A stretch of 64,000 nt of DNA from Streptomyces sp. NBC_00513. Lineage in GTDB: Bacteria; Actinomycetota; Actinomycetes; Streptomycetales; Streptomycetaceae. The position numbers and the translations under genes are program-made. Below, piece after piece: positions 43,202 through 52,467 of this stretch. A model generated the notes under the pieces. It saw only the letters and a list, made by a program, of their open reading frames with translations, had not been told where the DNA came from and searched no databases. The stretch covers positions 2,666,001 through 2,730,000 of the forward strand of contig NZ_CP107845.1 of NCBI RefSeq assembly GCF_041431415.1, given 5' to 3'. Numbering within the stretch: the first letter of the stretch is position 1; each line of letters opens with the position of its first letter.

Positions 43202-43954
43202 TCAGGCCTTGGTGCTCTTGTATCCCCGCCCCCACTGGAGTCCCCACCCGTACAGGCGGTCCAGTTCGGCCTGGAAGCCGTACACGAACTTCACCTCGCG
43301 GCGGACGATCAGTTCCCCCTTGACGTTCTCCAGCGAGACCACCGCGCAGGAGCGGGCCTGCGGGTGGCGCTCCTCCAACGGGATCTCGATCCGCGGCCCG
43401 GTGATCGGGTAGAGGGTGACCAGGGCGTGCGTCCGGTCGAAGGCCGGGGTCTGGTCGTAGATGTAGACGAAGACGAGCAGCCGCTTGATCGCCTCGGCGT
43501 GGTCGAGGTTGACGAAGATGGTCTCGCCGGACGGCGCCCCGAACCGGTCGTCGCCGCTGAGCTTCACGAACGGCGGGCTGTTGATGTCGCCGTGCAGGTT
43601 CCCCAGCGGCTGGACCACGCCCCGGGTGCCGTCGGCGAGTTCGTAGAGGCAACCGATGTCGAGGTCGACGTTGACCATGCCCTGGGTGTGCGCCTGCACC
43701 ATGTCCGGCTTGAACAGCTTGAAGGGGTGCCGGAAGAGCCGGCCGCTCTGCCCGGACCGGCCTCCGATGTCGGAGGTGCGCATCCGCCAGGACAGGTTCA
43801 CCCGCAGATTGCCGTGCACCGCCTGCTGTTTGGTGAGCGACACCGTCGGATGTCGTTTGGTCAGCTCGATCGCGTTGGACGAGGCCTGCCCCGAGTCGAA
43901 CCTCATGGCCCGTGCGCCCCTGATGCCGTCGAAGAACCCCTCGAAGAAACTCAT
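43202..43954 (-). CDS. TerA-like (TerD superfamily) protein
   Basis: A 250-residue protein beginning MSFFEGFFDGIRGARAM. It carries VSLTKQQAVHGNLRVNLSW near the start and a TerD-superfamily beta core (NVDLDIGCLYELADGTRGVVQ, FGAPSGETIFVNLDHAEAIK, RLLVFVYIYDQTPAFDRTHA, VKFVYGFQAELDRLYGW). Such proteins are grouped with TerA-type tellurium-resistance members. It lies 143 nt downstream of the DUF475 gene and is separated from it by a terminator. Partner and function are inferred from cluster context. Confidence 0.78.
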   Translation of the reverse strand: MSFFEGFFDGIRGARAMRFDSGQASSNAIELTKRHPTVSLTKQQAVHGNLRVNLSWRMRTSDIGGRSGQSGRLFRHPFKLFKPDMVQAHTQGMVNVDLDIGCLYELADGTRGVVQPLGNLHGDINSPPFVKLSGDDRFGAPSGETIFVNLDHAEAIKRLLVFVYIYDQTPAFDRTHALVTLYPITGPRIEIPLEERHPQARSCAVVSLENVKGELIVRREVKFVYGFQAELDRLYGWGLQWGRGYKSTKA

Positions 43955-44001
43955 CTTCCCCCCTTGCCCCTGTGTCCCCGGTATCCCCTGTACGTACGGA
44001 A

Positions 44002-44068
44002 GCGGGGCGGCCCGCCGGGTCCGTGGCCCCCCGGACGTCGTCCGGGAGGGACCCTTGGGCCGCCCCGC
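44002..44068 (-). terminator. Stem-loop downstream of the DUF475/TerC gene
   Basis: 12-bp perfect arms gcggggcggccc (44002-44013) and gggccgccccgc (44057-44068), with an inner gtccg/cggac stem, 30 nt after the DUF475 stop. Confidence 0.7.
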
Positions 44069-44097
44069 AAATGGAGCGTTCCGCATTAACGCCGCGG

Positions 44098-45219
44098 TCA
44101 TGCCTCGGCGGGTGATTCCTCCAGCTCCAGGCGCTTGTTGCGGCGCACGGAAGACCAGAAGGACCAGGCGATCAGGACGACGCCGACGAGGCCGGTGATG
44201 ACCTCGTGGATCTCGTACTGGATCGTGACGAGCAGGATCACGGCGAGCGCGCCGATCGCGTAGTGCGCGCCGTGCTCCAGGTACACGTAGTCGTCGAGGG
44301 TGCCCTGGCGGACCAGGTAGACCGTCAGCGACCGGACGTACATGGCACCGATGCCGAGACCGAGGGCCATGAGCACGATGTCGTTGGTGATGGCGAAGGC
44401 GCCGATGACCCCGTCGAAGGAGAAGGAGGCGTCGAGGACTTCGAGGTAGAGGAACATGAAGAAGGCGGCCTTGCCGGACATGACGACCGCGGAGACGGGC
44501 TTGCCGGTCTTCTTGGCCTCCTCCTCGGCCTCGTGCTCGGCTTCCTCCTCCTCTTCGAGCTTGTTCTCGAAGTAGCCGGAGAGGCCGCCGACGACCATGT
44601 AGGTGATCAGACCGGCGATACCGGAGATCAGGACGGTCTGCGCCTTGTCGACGTGCGCCCCGCCGTGCTGGTGGGCGTTGGCGGCGAAGGTCATCGAGGT
44701 GATGAGCAGGACGATCAGCGCGATGCACGCGGACAGCATGTCGACCTTGCCGAGCTTGGCCAGCGGGCGCTCCAGCCACGCGAGCCACTTGATGTCCCGG
44801 TCCTCGAAAATGAAGTCAAGGAAGATCATCAGCAGGAACATGCCACCGAAGGCGGCGATGGACGGGTGAGCGTCCGTCACCAGCTGCTGGTACATGTCCT
44901 TGTCATTGAGGGCGAGATCGACGGCCTCGATAGGACCGATCTTGGCACTGATCGCGACGATCACGACGGGGAAGACCAGTCGCATGCCGAAGACCGCGAT
45001 GAGCACGCCGATCGTGAGGAAGATCTTCTGCCAGAAGGCACTCATCTTCTTCAGGATTCCGGCGTTGACCACCGCGTTGTCGAAGGACAGCGAGATCTCG
45101 AGGATCGAAAGGATCGCCACGATTCCAAAAGCGGTCCACCCCCCGTAGAACACCGCTGCGACCAGACCGAGCGCAGTGACTGCGAACGACCAGCCGAAGG
45201 TTTTGAGAACCACTGGCAC
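44098..45219 (-). CDS. TerC-like DUF475 membrane protein
   Basis: A 373-residue integral membrane protein from GTG 45219. It has about nine helices with the TerC/DUF475 hallmarks: LEISLSFDNAVVNAGIL and SFDGVIGAFAITNDIVLMALG, each with paired Asp/Asn in the membrane. A cytoplasmic loop is rich in Glu (ENKLEEEEEAEHEAEEEAKK), probably metal binding. TerC forms a membrane complex with TerB and TerD proteins and is thought to move or sense divalent metal ions. It follows a TerD gene by 19 nt, so they are likely co-transcribed. Confidence 0.9.
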   Translation of the reverse strand: MPVVLKTFGWSFAVTALGLVAAVFYGGWTAFGIVAILSILEISLSFDNAVVNAGILKKMSAFWQKIFLTIGVLIAVFGMRLVFPVVIVAISAKIGPIEAVDLALNDKDMYQQLVTDAHPSIAAFGGMFLLMIFLDFIFEDRDIKWLAWLERPLAKLGKVDMLSACIALIVLLITSMTFAANAHQHGGAHVDKAQTVLISGIAGLITYMVVGGLSGYFENKLEEEEEAEHEAEEEAKKTGKPVSAVVMSGKAAFFMFLYLEVLDASFSFDGVIGAFAITNDIVLMALGLGIGAMYVRSLTVYLVRQGTLDDYVYLEHGAHYAIGALAVILLVTIQYEIHEVITGLVGVVLIAWSFWSSVRRNKRLELEESPAEA

Positions 45220-45238
45220 CCCATCGTGTTGTACGGCT

Positions 45239-45814
45239 TTACGAAACGTTGACCCCGAAGTCTAGAGCGATGCCCCGGAGCCCCGACGCGTACCCCTGCC
45301 CCACGGCCCTGAACTTCCATTCGCCGCCGTACCGGTAGACCTCGCCGAAGATCATCGCGGTTTCGCTGGAGGCGTCCTCGGTGAGGTCGTAGCGGGCCAG
45401 TTCCTGGCCGTCGGCCTGGTTGACCACGCGGATGAAAGCATTGCTGACCTGGCCGAAGCTCTGCCGGCGGGCCTCCGCCTCATGGATCGAGACCGGGAAG
45501 ACGATCTTGTCGACCTGGGCGGGCACCTTGCTCAGGTCGATGATGATCGACTCGTCGTCACCATCACCCTCGCCGGTGAGATTGTCCCCCGTGTGTTCGA
45601 CGGAGCCGTCGGGGCTCGTCAGGTTGTTGTAGAAGACGAAGTAATCGTCCCCGAGCACCCGGCCGCTGTTGCACAGGAGCGCGCTGGCATCGAGGTCGAA
45701 GTCCGCCCCGGTGGTCGAGCGCGCGTCCCAGCCGAGTCCGATCAGAACCCGGGTGAGGTTCGGTGCGGCCTTGGACAGGGAGACATTGCCCCCCTTGGCG
45801 AGTGTGACGCCCAT
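45239..45814 (-). CDS. TerD-family calcium-binding stress protein
   Basis: A 191-residue TerD protein. The calcium-site motif [10 protein letters not shown] is intact and the typical blocks [19 protein letters not shown], [27 protein letters not shown] and [19 protein letters not shown] are present. The true start is ATG 45814; the open frame above it is not coding. A close copy lies 125 nt upstream (45940-46515), and the terC-like gene follows 19 nt downstream. The pair arose by tandem duplication. Confidence 0.92.
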   Translation of the reverse strand: MGVTLAKGGNVSLSKAAPNLTRVLIGLGWDARSTTGADFDLDASALLCNSGRVLGDDYFVFYNNLTSPDGSVEHTGDNLTGEGDGDDESIIIDLSKVPAQVDKIVFPVSIHEAEARRQSFGQVSNAFIRVVNQADGQELARYDLTEDASSETAMIFGEVYRYGGEWKFRAVGQGYASGLRGIALDFGVNVS

Positions 45815-45868
45815 GTTGTGGTCCTCCCCGGACGACGTGGTGATGGTGGTGCCGGTGGTACAAGCCGG

Positions 45869-45901
45869 TCCGGCGCCGTACACACAGTGCACGGCGCCGG
45901 A
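45869..45901 (-). terminator. Stem-loop between the two terD genes
   Basis: Perfect 11-bp arms tccggcgccgt / acggcgccgga with an 11-nt loop. It would partly separate transcription of the two copies. Confidence 0.7.
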
Positions 45902-45939
45902 CGGGGTGCGGCCGCGGGAGCGGCCGTGGAGCTTGAGGC

Positions 45940-46515
45940 TCAGACGTTGACGCCGAAGTCCTGCGCGATGCCGCGCAGGCCCGAGGCGTAGCCCTGGCCG
46001 ATGGCGCGGAACTTCCACTCCGCCCCGTTGCGGTACAGCTCGCCGAAGACCATGGCGGTCTCGGTCGAGGCGTCCTCGGAGAGGTCGTAGCGGGCGAGCT
46101 CGGTGTTGTCGGCCTGGTTCACGACGCGGATGTACGCGTTGCGGACCTGTCCGAAGCTCTGCTGGCGGCTCTCGGCCTCGTAGATCGAGACGGGGAAGAC
46201 GATCTTGGACACGTCGGCCGGGACACCGGCGAGGTTGACCTTGATCGCCTCGTCGTCGCCTTCGCCCTCACCGGTGGTGTTGTCGCCGGTGTGCTCGACC
46301 GAGCCGTCCGGGCTCTTCAGGTTGTTGAAGAACACGAAGTTCGAGTCGTTGGCGACCTTGCCCTGGTCGTTGGTCAGGATCGCGCTGGCGTCGAGGTCGA
46401 AGTCGACACCGGTGGTGGTGCGAGCGTCCCAGCCGAGACCGACGATGACCGCCGTCAGGTTAGGCGCGGCCTTGGTCAGCGAGACGTTGCCGCCCTTGCT
46501 GAGGCTGACTCCCAC
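45940..46515 (-). CDS. TerD-family calcium-binding stress protein (paralogue)
   Basis: A 191-residue TerD protein from a GTG with ggagg 5 nt upstream. It holds [40 protein letters not shown] and [22 protein letters not shown], so both calcium sites look complete. Most residues equal those of the next gene. This is the highly expressed TerD type of Streptomyces (S. coelicolor has two such neighbours near SCO2367/2368). Confidence 0.92.
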   Translation of the reverse strand: MGVSLSKGGNVSLTKAAPNLTAVIVGLGWDARTTTGVDFDLDASAILTNDQGKVANDSNFVFFNNLKSPDGSVEHTGDNTTGEGEGDDEAIKVNLAGVPADVSKIVFPVSIYEAESRQQSFGQVRNAYIRVVNQADNTELARYDLSEDASTETAMVFGELYRNGAEWKFRAIGQGYASGLRGIAQDFGVNV

Positions 46516-46680
46516 GGGTCCTCCATAAGGTTTTGTGTGGGGCGGGGCCCCGTCGTGCGGTTGCTACCGGGATCAACGTTCCGATCCTAGTGACGGGTTC
46601 CCGCCTGTAACTGAATTCTCGTGCGGAACAATGCCCGGAAACAATGCCCGCGAGCGCTTCTCGTGGGCCTTCCGGGTCCC

Positions 46681-47139
46681 TCAGAGGCTGTCGAGGGCCT
46701 TGATGTACTCGTTCAGGTCACGCGCGTCGGGCAGGCCGTTGACGACGGTCCAGCGCACGATGCCGTCCTTGTCGATGATGAAGGTGCCGCGGACCGCACA
46801 GCCCTTCTCCTCGTCGAGGACGCCGTAGGCGCGGGAGGTCTCGCCGTGCGGCCAGAAGTCCGACAGCAGCGGGTAGTCCAGGTTCTCCTGCTCGCCGAAG
46901 ACCCGCAGGGTCGGCACGGAGTCGTTGGAGACCGCCAGCAGCTGCACGTCGTCGTTCTGGAACCGGGGCAGCCGGTCGCGCAGCTCGCACAGCTCGCCGG
47001 TGCAGACGCCGGTGAAGGCGAACGGGTAGAAGAGCAGCACCACGGCCTTCTCCCCCCGGAAGTCGGAGAGCCGCACGGTGGCACCGTGGTTGTCCTTGAG
47101 TTCGAAGTCCGGGGCCTTGTCGCCGACCTCGATCGCCAT
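46681..47139 (-). CDS. AhpE-type peroxiredoxin
   Basis: A 152-residue peroxiredoxin. The peroxidatic Cys is in [16 protein letters not shown] (P...T..C pattern), with a second Cys four residues later, and the C-terminal part has [15 protein letters not shown] and [14 protein letters not shown]. AhpE-type enzymes reduce peroxides using mycothiol or mycoredoxin in actinobacteria. The ribosome site gaaggg sits directly against the ATG at 47148, which forces the start to the ATG at 47139. A monocistronic unit between terD and DUF3052. Confidence 0.88.
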   Translation of the reverse strand: MAIEVGDKAPDFELKDNHGATVRLSDFRGEKAVVLLFYPFAFTGVCTGELCELRDRLPRFQNDDVQLLAVSNDSVPTLRVFGEQENLDYPLLSDFWPHGETSRAYGVLDEEKGCAVRGTFIIDKDGIVRWTVVNGLPDARDLNEYIKALDSL

Positions 47140-47258
47140 CTGTCGCATCCCTTCGTTCCCGCATGCGTGCGTTGAGCTGTTCGGGTGAGTGCAGCCTAGG
47201 CCCTGTGGTCACGGCGGCGTCGGGCGCCGCTTCGACGACGGGGCCGGGGAGCGCAACG

Positions 47259-47304
47259 AACGCACCCCGCCGACCGGGGTCGATTCCGGTCGGCGGGGTG
47301 CGTT
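47259..47304 (-). terminator. Terminator of the DUF3052 gene
   Basis: Perfect 19-bp arms (47259-47277 and 47286-47304) around an 8-nt loop, 25 nt past the DUF3052 stop. Confidence 0.9.
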
Positions 47305-47328
47305 GTCCGCTTGACTGCGGGGCGCGGC

Positions 47329-47763
47329 TCAGCGCTTGGACTTGGCTGCGGTCTTGGGGGTCACCAACTTGGTGGCGGCCCACTCCTTGCCGACGCTGAC
47401 GCTCCTGGTCTGCGACAGGCCGGCCGTTTCGGCGGCCTCGCTGATGTCACTGGCCTCGACGTAGCCGGGACGACCGGTCTTGGGGGTCAGCAGCAGGATC
47501 AGTGCGCCGTCCTCCACCAAGTTGATGGAATCGACCAGCGTGTCCGTCAGGTCGCCGTCTTCGTCCCGGAACCAGAGCAGCACCGCATCGGCGACGTCGT
47601 CGTACTCCTCGTCGACGAGATCATTGCCGATGTGACTCTCGACGGCGTCACGGAATTCCTGATCGACGTCGTCGTCGTAGCCGATCTCCTGGACCACCTG
47701 TTCGGACTCGAAACCCAGCCTGGAAACCAGACTGGTCTCCGCGTGGTCCGCGGTCGCGCTCAC
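47329..47763 (-). CDS. DUF3052 family protein
   Basis: A 144-residue acidic protein from GTG 47763 with ggagg 6 nt upstream. Characteristic blocks are LVSRLGFESEQVVQEIGYDDDVD, VADAVLLWFRDEDGDLTD and DGALILLLTPKTGRPGYV. DUF3052 proteins are small, conserved in actinobacteria and usually sit beside aceE, as here; function unknown. The gene is divergent from aceE, 461 nt apart. The end is basic (TPKTAAKSKR). Confidence 0.88.
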   Translation of the reverse strand: MSATADHAETSLVSRLGFESEQVVQEIGYDDDVDQEFRDAVESHIGNDLVDEEYDDVADAVLLWFRDEDGDLTDTLVDSINLVEDGALILLLTPKTGRPGYVEASDISEAAETAGLSQTRSVSVGKEWAATKLVTPKTAAKSKR

Positions 47764-48224
47764 GGGGTGCCTCCTGCTCATGTTCGGTGAATGTCTTTCG
47801 GCGGCGCGCGTACGCGCAGCATTGGGCGTAGTCCACACGGGCGCGGCGGATCGCGCAAGTACCCGGCCGCCGAGACCGTCGAAACGGTGACGATTGCGGC
47901 CGTCTCGCCGCAACTTTCAGCCTTCCCTCCCGTGCCCCGGGTGATTCATCCCACACCATTGCGGCTCATTCGACGCCGCCAGAGGACTTTCCCGCCTGTT
48001 TGAGGGGCGAACGGCCTTACGAACCGGCTGATCGTCTTGGGCGTAAGGTTGCGATTTGGCCGTACCCGCTCGCCAACCGCTTGCCGCCCCTCCTCCCCGC
48101 TCCACCCGCGATGCCCGGAGTTTCCAGGGGTTACCCAGTGGTAGAGGTGAAGATTTCGGCCGAGCGTAAGACCATGGGAGGCGGCGACCCCAAGGCACGA
48201 CTCCCCCGACAGCGAAGGAACAGC
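47764..48224. other. Divergent promoter region of DUF3052 and aceE
   Basis: No gene is supported. It contains a gcgcgcgtacgcgc palindrome near 47804 and an inverted repeat ccttacg (48015-48021) / cgtaagg (48042-48048) that could be an operator or leader hairpin for aceE. Upstream ATG/GTG codons in frame with aceE (for example near 48139) lack support. Confidence 0.45.
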
Positions 48225-50957
48225 GTGGCTTCCGCATCCGATCGCAATCCGATCATCATTGGCGGCCTGCCGAGTCAGGTCCCGGACTTCGATCCGGAGG
48301 AGACGCAGGAGTGGCTCGACTCTCTGGACGCCGCCGTCGACGAGCGGGGCCGTGAACGCGCCCGCTACCTGATGCTGCGGTTGATCGAGCGGGCCCGCGA
48401 GAAGCGCGTGGCCGTGCCCGAGATGCGCAGCACGGACTACGTCAACACGATCGCCACCAAGGACGAGCCCTTCTTCCCCGGCAACGAGGAGATCGAGCGC
48501 AAGGTCCTGAACGCGACCCGGTGGAACGCGGCCGTCATGGTCTCGCGCGCCCAGCGTCCCGGGATCGGCGTCGGCGGTCACATCGCGACCTTCGCCTCCT
48601 CCGCCTCCCTCTACGACGTGGGCTTCAACCACTTCTTCCGGGGCAAGGACGAGGGCGACGGCGGCGACCAGATCTTCTTCCAGGGTCACGCCTCCCCCGG
48701 CATCTACGCCCGCGCCTACCTCCTCGACCGGCTCTCCGAGCAGCAGCTCGACGCGTTCCGGCAGGAGAAGTCGAAGGCTCCGTACGGTCTGTCCAGCTAT
48801 CCGCACCCGCGGCTGATGCCGGACTTCTGGGAGTTCCCGACCGTCTCGATGGGTCTCGGTCCGCTCGGCGCCATCTACCAGGCGCGGATGAACCGGTACA
48901 TGGAGGCGCGTGGGATCGCGGACACCTCCAAGTCCCACGTCTGGGCGTATCTCGGCGACGGCGAGATGGACGAGCCGGAGTCGCTCGGGCAGTTGTCCAT
49001 CGCCGCCCGCGAGGGCCTGGACAACCTGACGTTCGTCGTCAACTGCAACCTCCAGCGGCTCGACGGCCCGGTGCGCGGCAACGGCAAGATCATCCAGGAG
49101 TTGGAGTCGCAGTTCCGCGGCGCCGGCTGGAACGTCATCAAGCTGATCTGGGACCGTTCCTGGGACCCGCTGTTGGCCCAGGACCGTGACGGCATCCTGG
49201 TCAACAAGATGAACTCGACGCCGGACGGGCAGTTCCAGACGTACGCCACCGAGTCCGGGGCGTACATCCGCGAGCACTTCTTCGGCGGCGACCAGCGGCT
49301 GCGCGCGATGGTCGAGAACATGACCGACTACCAGATCCAGCACCTGGGTCGCGGCGGTCACGACCACAAGAAGGTCTACGCGGCGTACGCGGCGGCCAAG
49401 GCCCACAAGGGTCAGCCGACGGTGATCCTGGCGCAGACGGTCAAGGGCTGGACGCTGGGCCCGAACTTCGAGGGCCGCAACGCGACGCACCAGATGAAGA
49501 AGCTCACGGTCGACGACCTCAAGCGCTTCCGCGACCGCCTGCACATCCCGATCACGGACGCCCAGTTGGAGGGCGGCGCGCCGCCGTACTACCACCCGGG
49601 CCGCAACTCCCCCGAGATCCAGTACATGCACGACCAGCGCAGCGCCCACGGCGGTTACGTGCCGACCCGTGTGGTGCGCGCGAAGCCGCTCCAGCTGCCG
49701 GACGAGAAGACCTACGCGGCGGCCAAGAAGGGTTCGGGCCAGCAGTCGATCGCCACGACGATGGCTTTCGTCCGCATCCTGAAGGACCTCATGCGGGACA
49801 AGGAGATCGGCAGGCGGTTCGTGCTGATCGCGCCCGACGAGTACCGCACCTTCGGCATGGACGCGTTCTTCCCGAGCGCCAAGATCTACAACCCGCTGGG
49901 TCAGCAGTACGAGGCGGTCGACCGCGAGCTGCTGCTCGCGTACAAGGAGTCGCCGACGGGCCAGATGCTGCACGACGGCATCTCGGAGGCGGGTTGCACG
50001 GCTTCGCTGATCGCGGCGGGTTCCGCGTACGCGACGCACGGCGAGCCGCTGATCCCGGTCTACGTCTTCTACTCGATGTTCGGTTTCCAGCGCACCGGTG
50101 ACCAGTTCTGGCAGATGGCCGACCAGTTGGCGCGCGGTTTCGTCCTCGGTGCGACGGCGGGTCGAACCACCCTCACGGGTGAGGGCCTCCAGCACGCCGA
50201 CGGTCACTCCCAGTTGCTGGCGTCGACCAACCCGGGCTGTGTGGCGTACGACCCGGCGTACGGGTACGAGATCGCGCACATCGTCAAGGACGGTCTGCGG
50301 CGGATGTACGGGCCCGACGCGGAGGACGTCTTCTATTACCTGACGGTCTACAACGAGCCGATCCGGCACCCCGCCGAGCCGGCGGACGTGGACGTGGACG
50401 GCATCCTCCAGGGCATCCACCGGGTGTCGGCCGGTACGGCGGGCACCATCGGGGCGCAGATCATGGCCTCCGGCGTGGCCGTGCCGTGGGCGTTGGAGGC
50501 CCAGCGCGTCCTGGCCGAGGACTGGGACGTCAAGGCCGACGTCTGGTCGGCGACCTCCTGGAACGAGCTGCGCCGCGAGGCCGTCTCGGTGGAGGAGCAC
50601 AACCTGCTCCACCCGGAGGAGGAGCAGCGCGTCCCGTACGTGACCCGGAAGCTGTCGGGTGCCGAGGGGCCGTTCGTGGCGGTCTCGGACTGGATGCGGT
50701 CGGTGCCGGACCAGATCTCGCGGTGGGTTCCGGGTGCGTACACCTCGCTGGGTGCGGACGGCTTCGGCTTCGCGGACACGCGGGGCGCGGCGCGCCGGTT
50801 CTTCCACATCGACGCGCAGTCGGTGGTGCTGGCGGTGCTGACCGAGCTGGCGAAGGCGGGGAAGGTCGACCGTTCGCTGCTGAAGCAGGCGATCGACCGG
50901 TACCAGCTGCTGGACGTCACCGCGGCCGACCCGGGCGCGGCGGGCGGCGACGCCTGA
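48225..50957 (+). CDS. aceE: Pyruvate dehydrogenase E1 component, homodimeric type
   Basis: A 910-residue enzyme, full length for the single-chain E1 family. GTG 48225 is chosen for the gaagga ribosome site and the family-like start [20 protein letters not shown]. The thiamine-diphosphate motif runs [16 protein letters not shown] to [35 protein letters not shown] and [22 protein letters not shown] lie in the central and C-terminal domains. It decarboxylates pyruvate and reductively acetylates the E2 lipoyl group, feeding acetyl-CoA to the cycle and to fatty-acid synthesis encoded 10 kb downstream. E2 and E3 are not here. Confidence 0.96.
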   Translation: MASASDRNPIIIGGLPSQVPDFDPEETQEWLDSLDAAVDERGRERARYLMLRLIERAREKRVAVPEMRSTDYVNTIATKDEPFFPGNEEIERKVLNATRWNAAVMVSRAQRPGIGVGGHIATFASSASLYDVGFNHFFRGKDEGDGGDQIFFQGHASPGIYARAYLLDRLSEQQLDAFRQEKSKAPYGLSSYPHPRLMPDFWEFPTVSMGLGPLGAIYQARMNRYMEARGIADTSKSHVWAYLGDGEMDEPESLGQLSIAAREGLDNLTFVVNCNLQRLDGPVRGNGKIIQELESQFRGAGWNVIKLIWDRSWDPLLAQDRDGILVNKMNSTPDGQFQTYATESGAYIREHFFGGDQRLRAMVENMTDYQIQHLGRGGHDHKKVYAAYAAAKAHKGQPTVILAQTVKGWTLGPNFEGRNATHQMKKLTVDDLKRFRDRLHIPITDAQLEGGAPPYYHPGRNSPEIQYMHDQRSAHGGYVPTRVVRAKPLQLPDEKTYAAAKKGSGQQSIATTMAFVRILKDLMRDKEIGRRFVLIAPDEYRTFGMDAFFPSAKIYNPLGQQYEAVDRELLLAYKESPTGQMLHDGISEAGCTASLIAAGSAYATHGEPLIPVYVFYSMFGFQRTGDQFWQMADQLARGFVLGATAGRTTLTGEGLQHADGHSQLLASTNPGCVAYDPAYGYEIAHIVKDGLRRMYGPDAEDVFYYLTVYNEPIRHPAEPADVDVDGILQGIHRVSAGTAGTIGAQIMASGVAVPWALEAQRVLAEDWDVKADVWSATSWNELRREAVSVEEHNLLHPEEEQRVPYVTRKLSGAEGPFVAVSDWMRSVPDQISRWVPGAYTSLGADGFGFADTRGAARRFFHIDAQSVVLAVLTELAKAGKVDRSLLKQAIDRYQLLDVTAADPGAAGGDA

Positions 50958-50984
50958 CGCCCGTGACGGGCTGATCGTCGGGAG

Positions 50985-51012
50985 CGGGGTCGGGGCGGAT
51001 GCCCCGGCCCCG
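50985..51012 (+). terminator. Terminator after aceE
   Basis: 12-bp stem cggggtcggggc / gccccggccccg (one G-T pair) with a ggat loop, followed by ttccctt. Confidence 0.75.
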
Positions 51013-51061
51013 TTCCCTTCTGCGTTCTCACGGGGTTTACGCAGTCCTTACGATGCTGGGC

Positions 51062-51895
51062 ATGAAGGAAGCCTCCCGGCAGTCGCGGTGGGAGCGGCGG
51101 ACGCAGACTCCGCTGCTCGTGCTCGCCCTGACGTTCGCCGTCGCCTATGCCGTGCCGATCGTCGCGCCCGACGCGGGCCCGGTCGTGCACCGGGCCTGCA
51201 CCCATGCGGAGTGGGTGGTGTGGGGGGCGTTCGCCGCCGACTACCTGGTGCGGTTGTTCCTGTCGCCGGCCCGCGGGGCCTTCGTGCGAACCCACTGGCT
51301 GGACCTGGCGGCGGTGCTGCTGCCGATGATCCAGCCGTTGCGGCTGCTGCGGCTGGTGTCGACGCTGATGCTGGTCGGGCGGCGGGCCCGGATGGCGCCG
51401 CAGATCCGGTTGACGACGTACGTGGCGGGCTCGGTGGTCGGGCTGCTGATGTTCGGCTCGCTCGCGGTGCTGAGCGTGGAGCGGGACGCCCCCGACGGCA
51501 ACATCAAGAACCTCGGGGACGCCCTGTGGTGGTCGGTGACCACCATGACGACGGTCGGGTACGGGGACCACTCCCCGACGACCGGGCTGGGCCGGCTGCT
51601 GGCGGTCGGGCTGATGCTGTCCGGGATCGCCCTGCTCGGTGTGGTGACGGCGAACATCGCCGCCTGGTTCATCTCCCGCTTCGAGCGCGACGACCAGGTG
51701 GAGCGGGCCCAGACCGCGGCGATCACCGAGCTGACCGCCGAGGTCCGGGCCCTGCGCGCCGAGGTCGCCCGGCTCGGTGGCGGCGCGGGGGCCGGCCCGC
51801 TCGGGGACCACGGGGCCGCCGGGCCCGTGGCCGCCGCTGCGGCCGGTCGGCCGGGGTCCCCGGCACCGCTCGGGGCTACCGCTCCCACACCTTGA
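51062..51895 (+). CDS. Voltage-gated-type potassium channel
   Basis: A 277-residue membrane protein. The selectivity filter is MTTVGYGD, flanked by the pore helix ALWWSVTTM and the inner helix GLMLSGIALLGVVTANIA. Upstream helices include an arginine-rich S4-like segment (LRLLRLVSTLMLVGRRARM), so it is a six-helix Kv-type channel. The C-terminus is a short coiled coil (AITELTAEVRALRAEVARL) and a Gly/Ala tail. It would conduct potassium ions and set membrane potential. Its 3' end overlaps the convergent I36 gene by 20 bp. Confidence 0.88.
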   Translation: MKEASRQSRWERRTQTPLLVLALTFAVAYAVPIVAPDAGPVVHRACTHAEWVVWGAFAADYLVRLFLSPARGAFVRTHWLDLAAVLLPMIQPLRLLRLVSTLMLVGRRARMAPQIRLTTYVAGSVVGLLMFGSLAVLSVERDAPDGNIKNLGDALWWSVTTMTTVGYGDHSPTTGLGRLLAVGLMLSGIALLGVVTANIAAWFISRFERDDQVERAQTAAITELTAEVRALRAEVARLGGGAGAGPLGDHGAAGPVAAAAAGRPGSPAPLGATAPTP

Positions 51896-52271
51896 AGGCC
51901 CTGACCTGGTAGGGCGAGGAGGGCAGCCAGACCCCGTCACCCGGGTAGGTCTGGAACTCCCCCGTCTCCGCGCATTCGGCCGACTGGTACGTGGTCACCG
52001 GACGGCCGACCCGGTTGGCGAGCGACTGGGCGCTGGTCCCCGGGGGCAGGGCGGTGCAGCTGTTGATGCTGACGGTGCTCAGCTCGTGGGTCTGCTTGGC
52101 GCCCTTGAAGTCCGGCTTCGCCCACAGGCACAGCTGACCGGGGGCGCAGGCCGGGAGGGGCGGTGGCCCGGCGGCGTGCGCTCCGGTGGCCGTGCCGGGG
52201 ATCAGGGCGGTGGCGGCGAGGACGGCGGCGGCCAGGAAGGTGCTGGGGCGGGTGGGGAAACTCGTACGCAT
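51876..52271 (-). CDS. Secreted peptidase-inhibitor I36-like protein
   Basis: A 131-residue exported protein with a Sec signal (RPSTFLAAAVLAATALIPG... to AHA/AG). The mature part has the I36/beta-gamma-crystallin-like pattern: CAPGQLCLWAKPDFKGAKQ, LSTVSINSCTALPPG, ANRVGRPVTTYQSAEC, four cysteines likely disulphide bonded. I36 members (SMI type) inhibit metalloproteases; many Streptomyces copies are untested. Its 3' end overlaps the channel gene on the other strand. Confidence 0.8.
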   Translation of the reverse strand: MRTSFPTRPSTFLAAAVLAATALIPGTATGAHAAGPPPLPACAPGQLCLWAKPDFKGAKQTHELSTVSINSCTALPPGTSAQSLANRVGRPVTTYQSAECAETGEFQTYPGDGVWLPSSPYQVRAFKVWER

Positions 52272-52391
52272 GACGGGTCAACTCCTTGTGGACACGGGGT
52301 CCCGGACCGTTTCCGGGTTTCCGATGGCACCACGCTGACCTGCGACGACCGTCGGGCGGAAGGGGGCGCGGGCGGGTCCACCCGGATAGGC

Positions 52392-52425
52392 GACAGCCCC
52401 GCCGGAACCGTCCGGCGGGGCTGTC
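52392..52425. terminator. Terminator between I36 promoter region and MFS gene end
   Basis: Perfect 15-bp arms gacagccccgccgga (52392-52406) and tccggcggggctgtc (52411-52425) with an accg loop. It lies 43 nt after the MFS gene stop. Confidence 0.85.
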
Positions 52426-52467
52426 GGGCGTACGGGGTTGACGCCGTCGCGGGGGTTTCGGGCCGGC

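Noticed and set aside
47946..50807. 953-residue minus-strand open frame opposite aceE
   Set aside because: Antisense shadow of aceE; no start context or domain.
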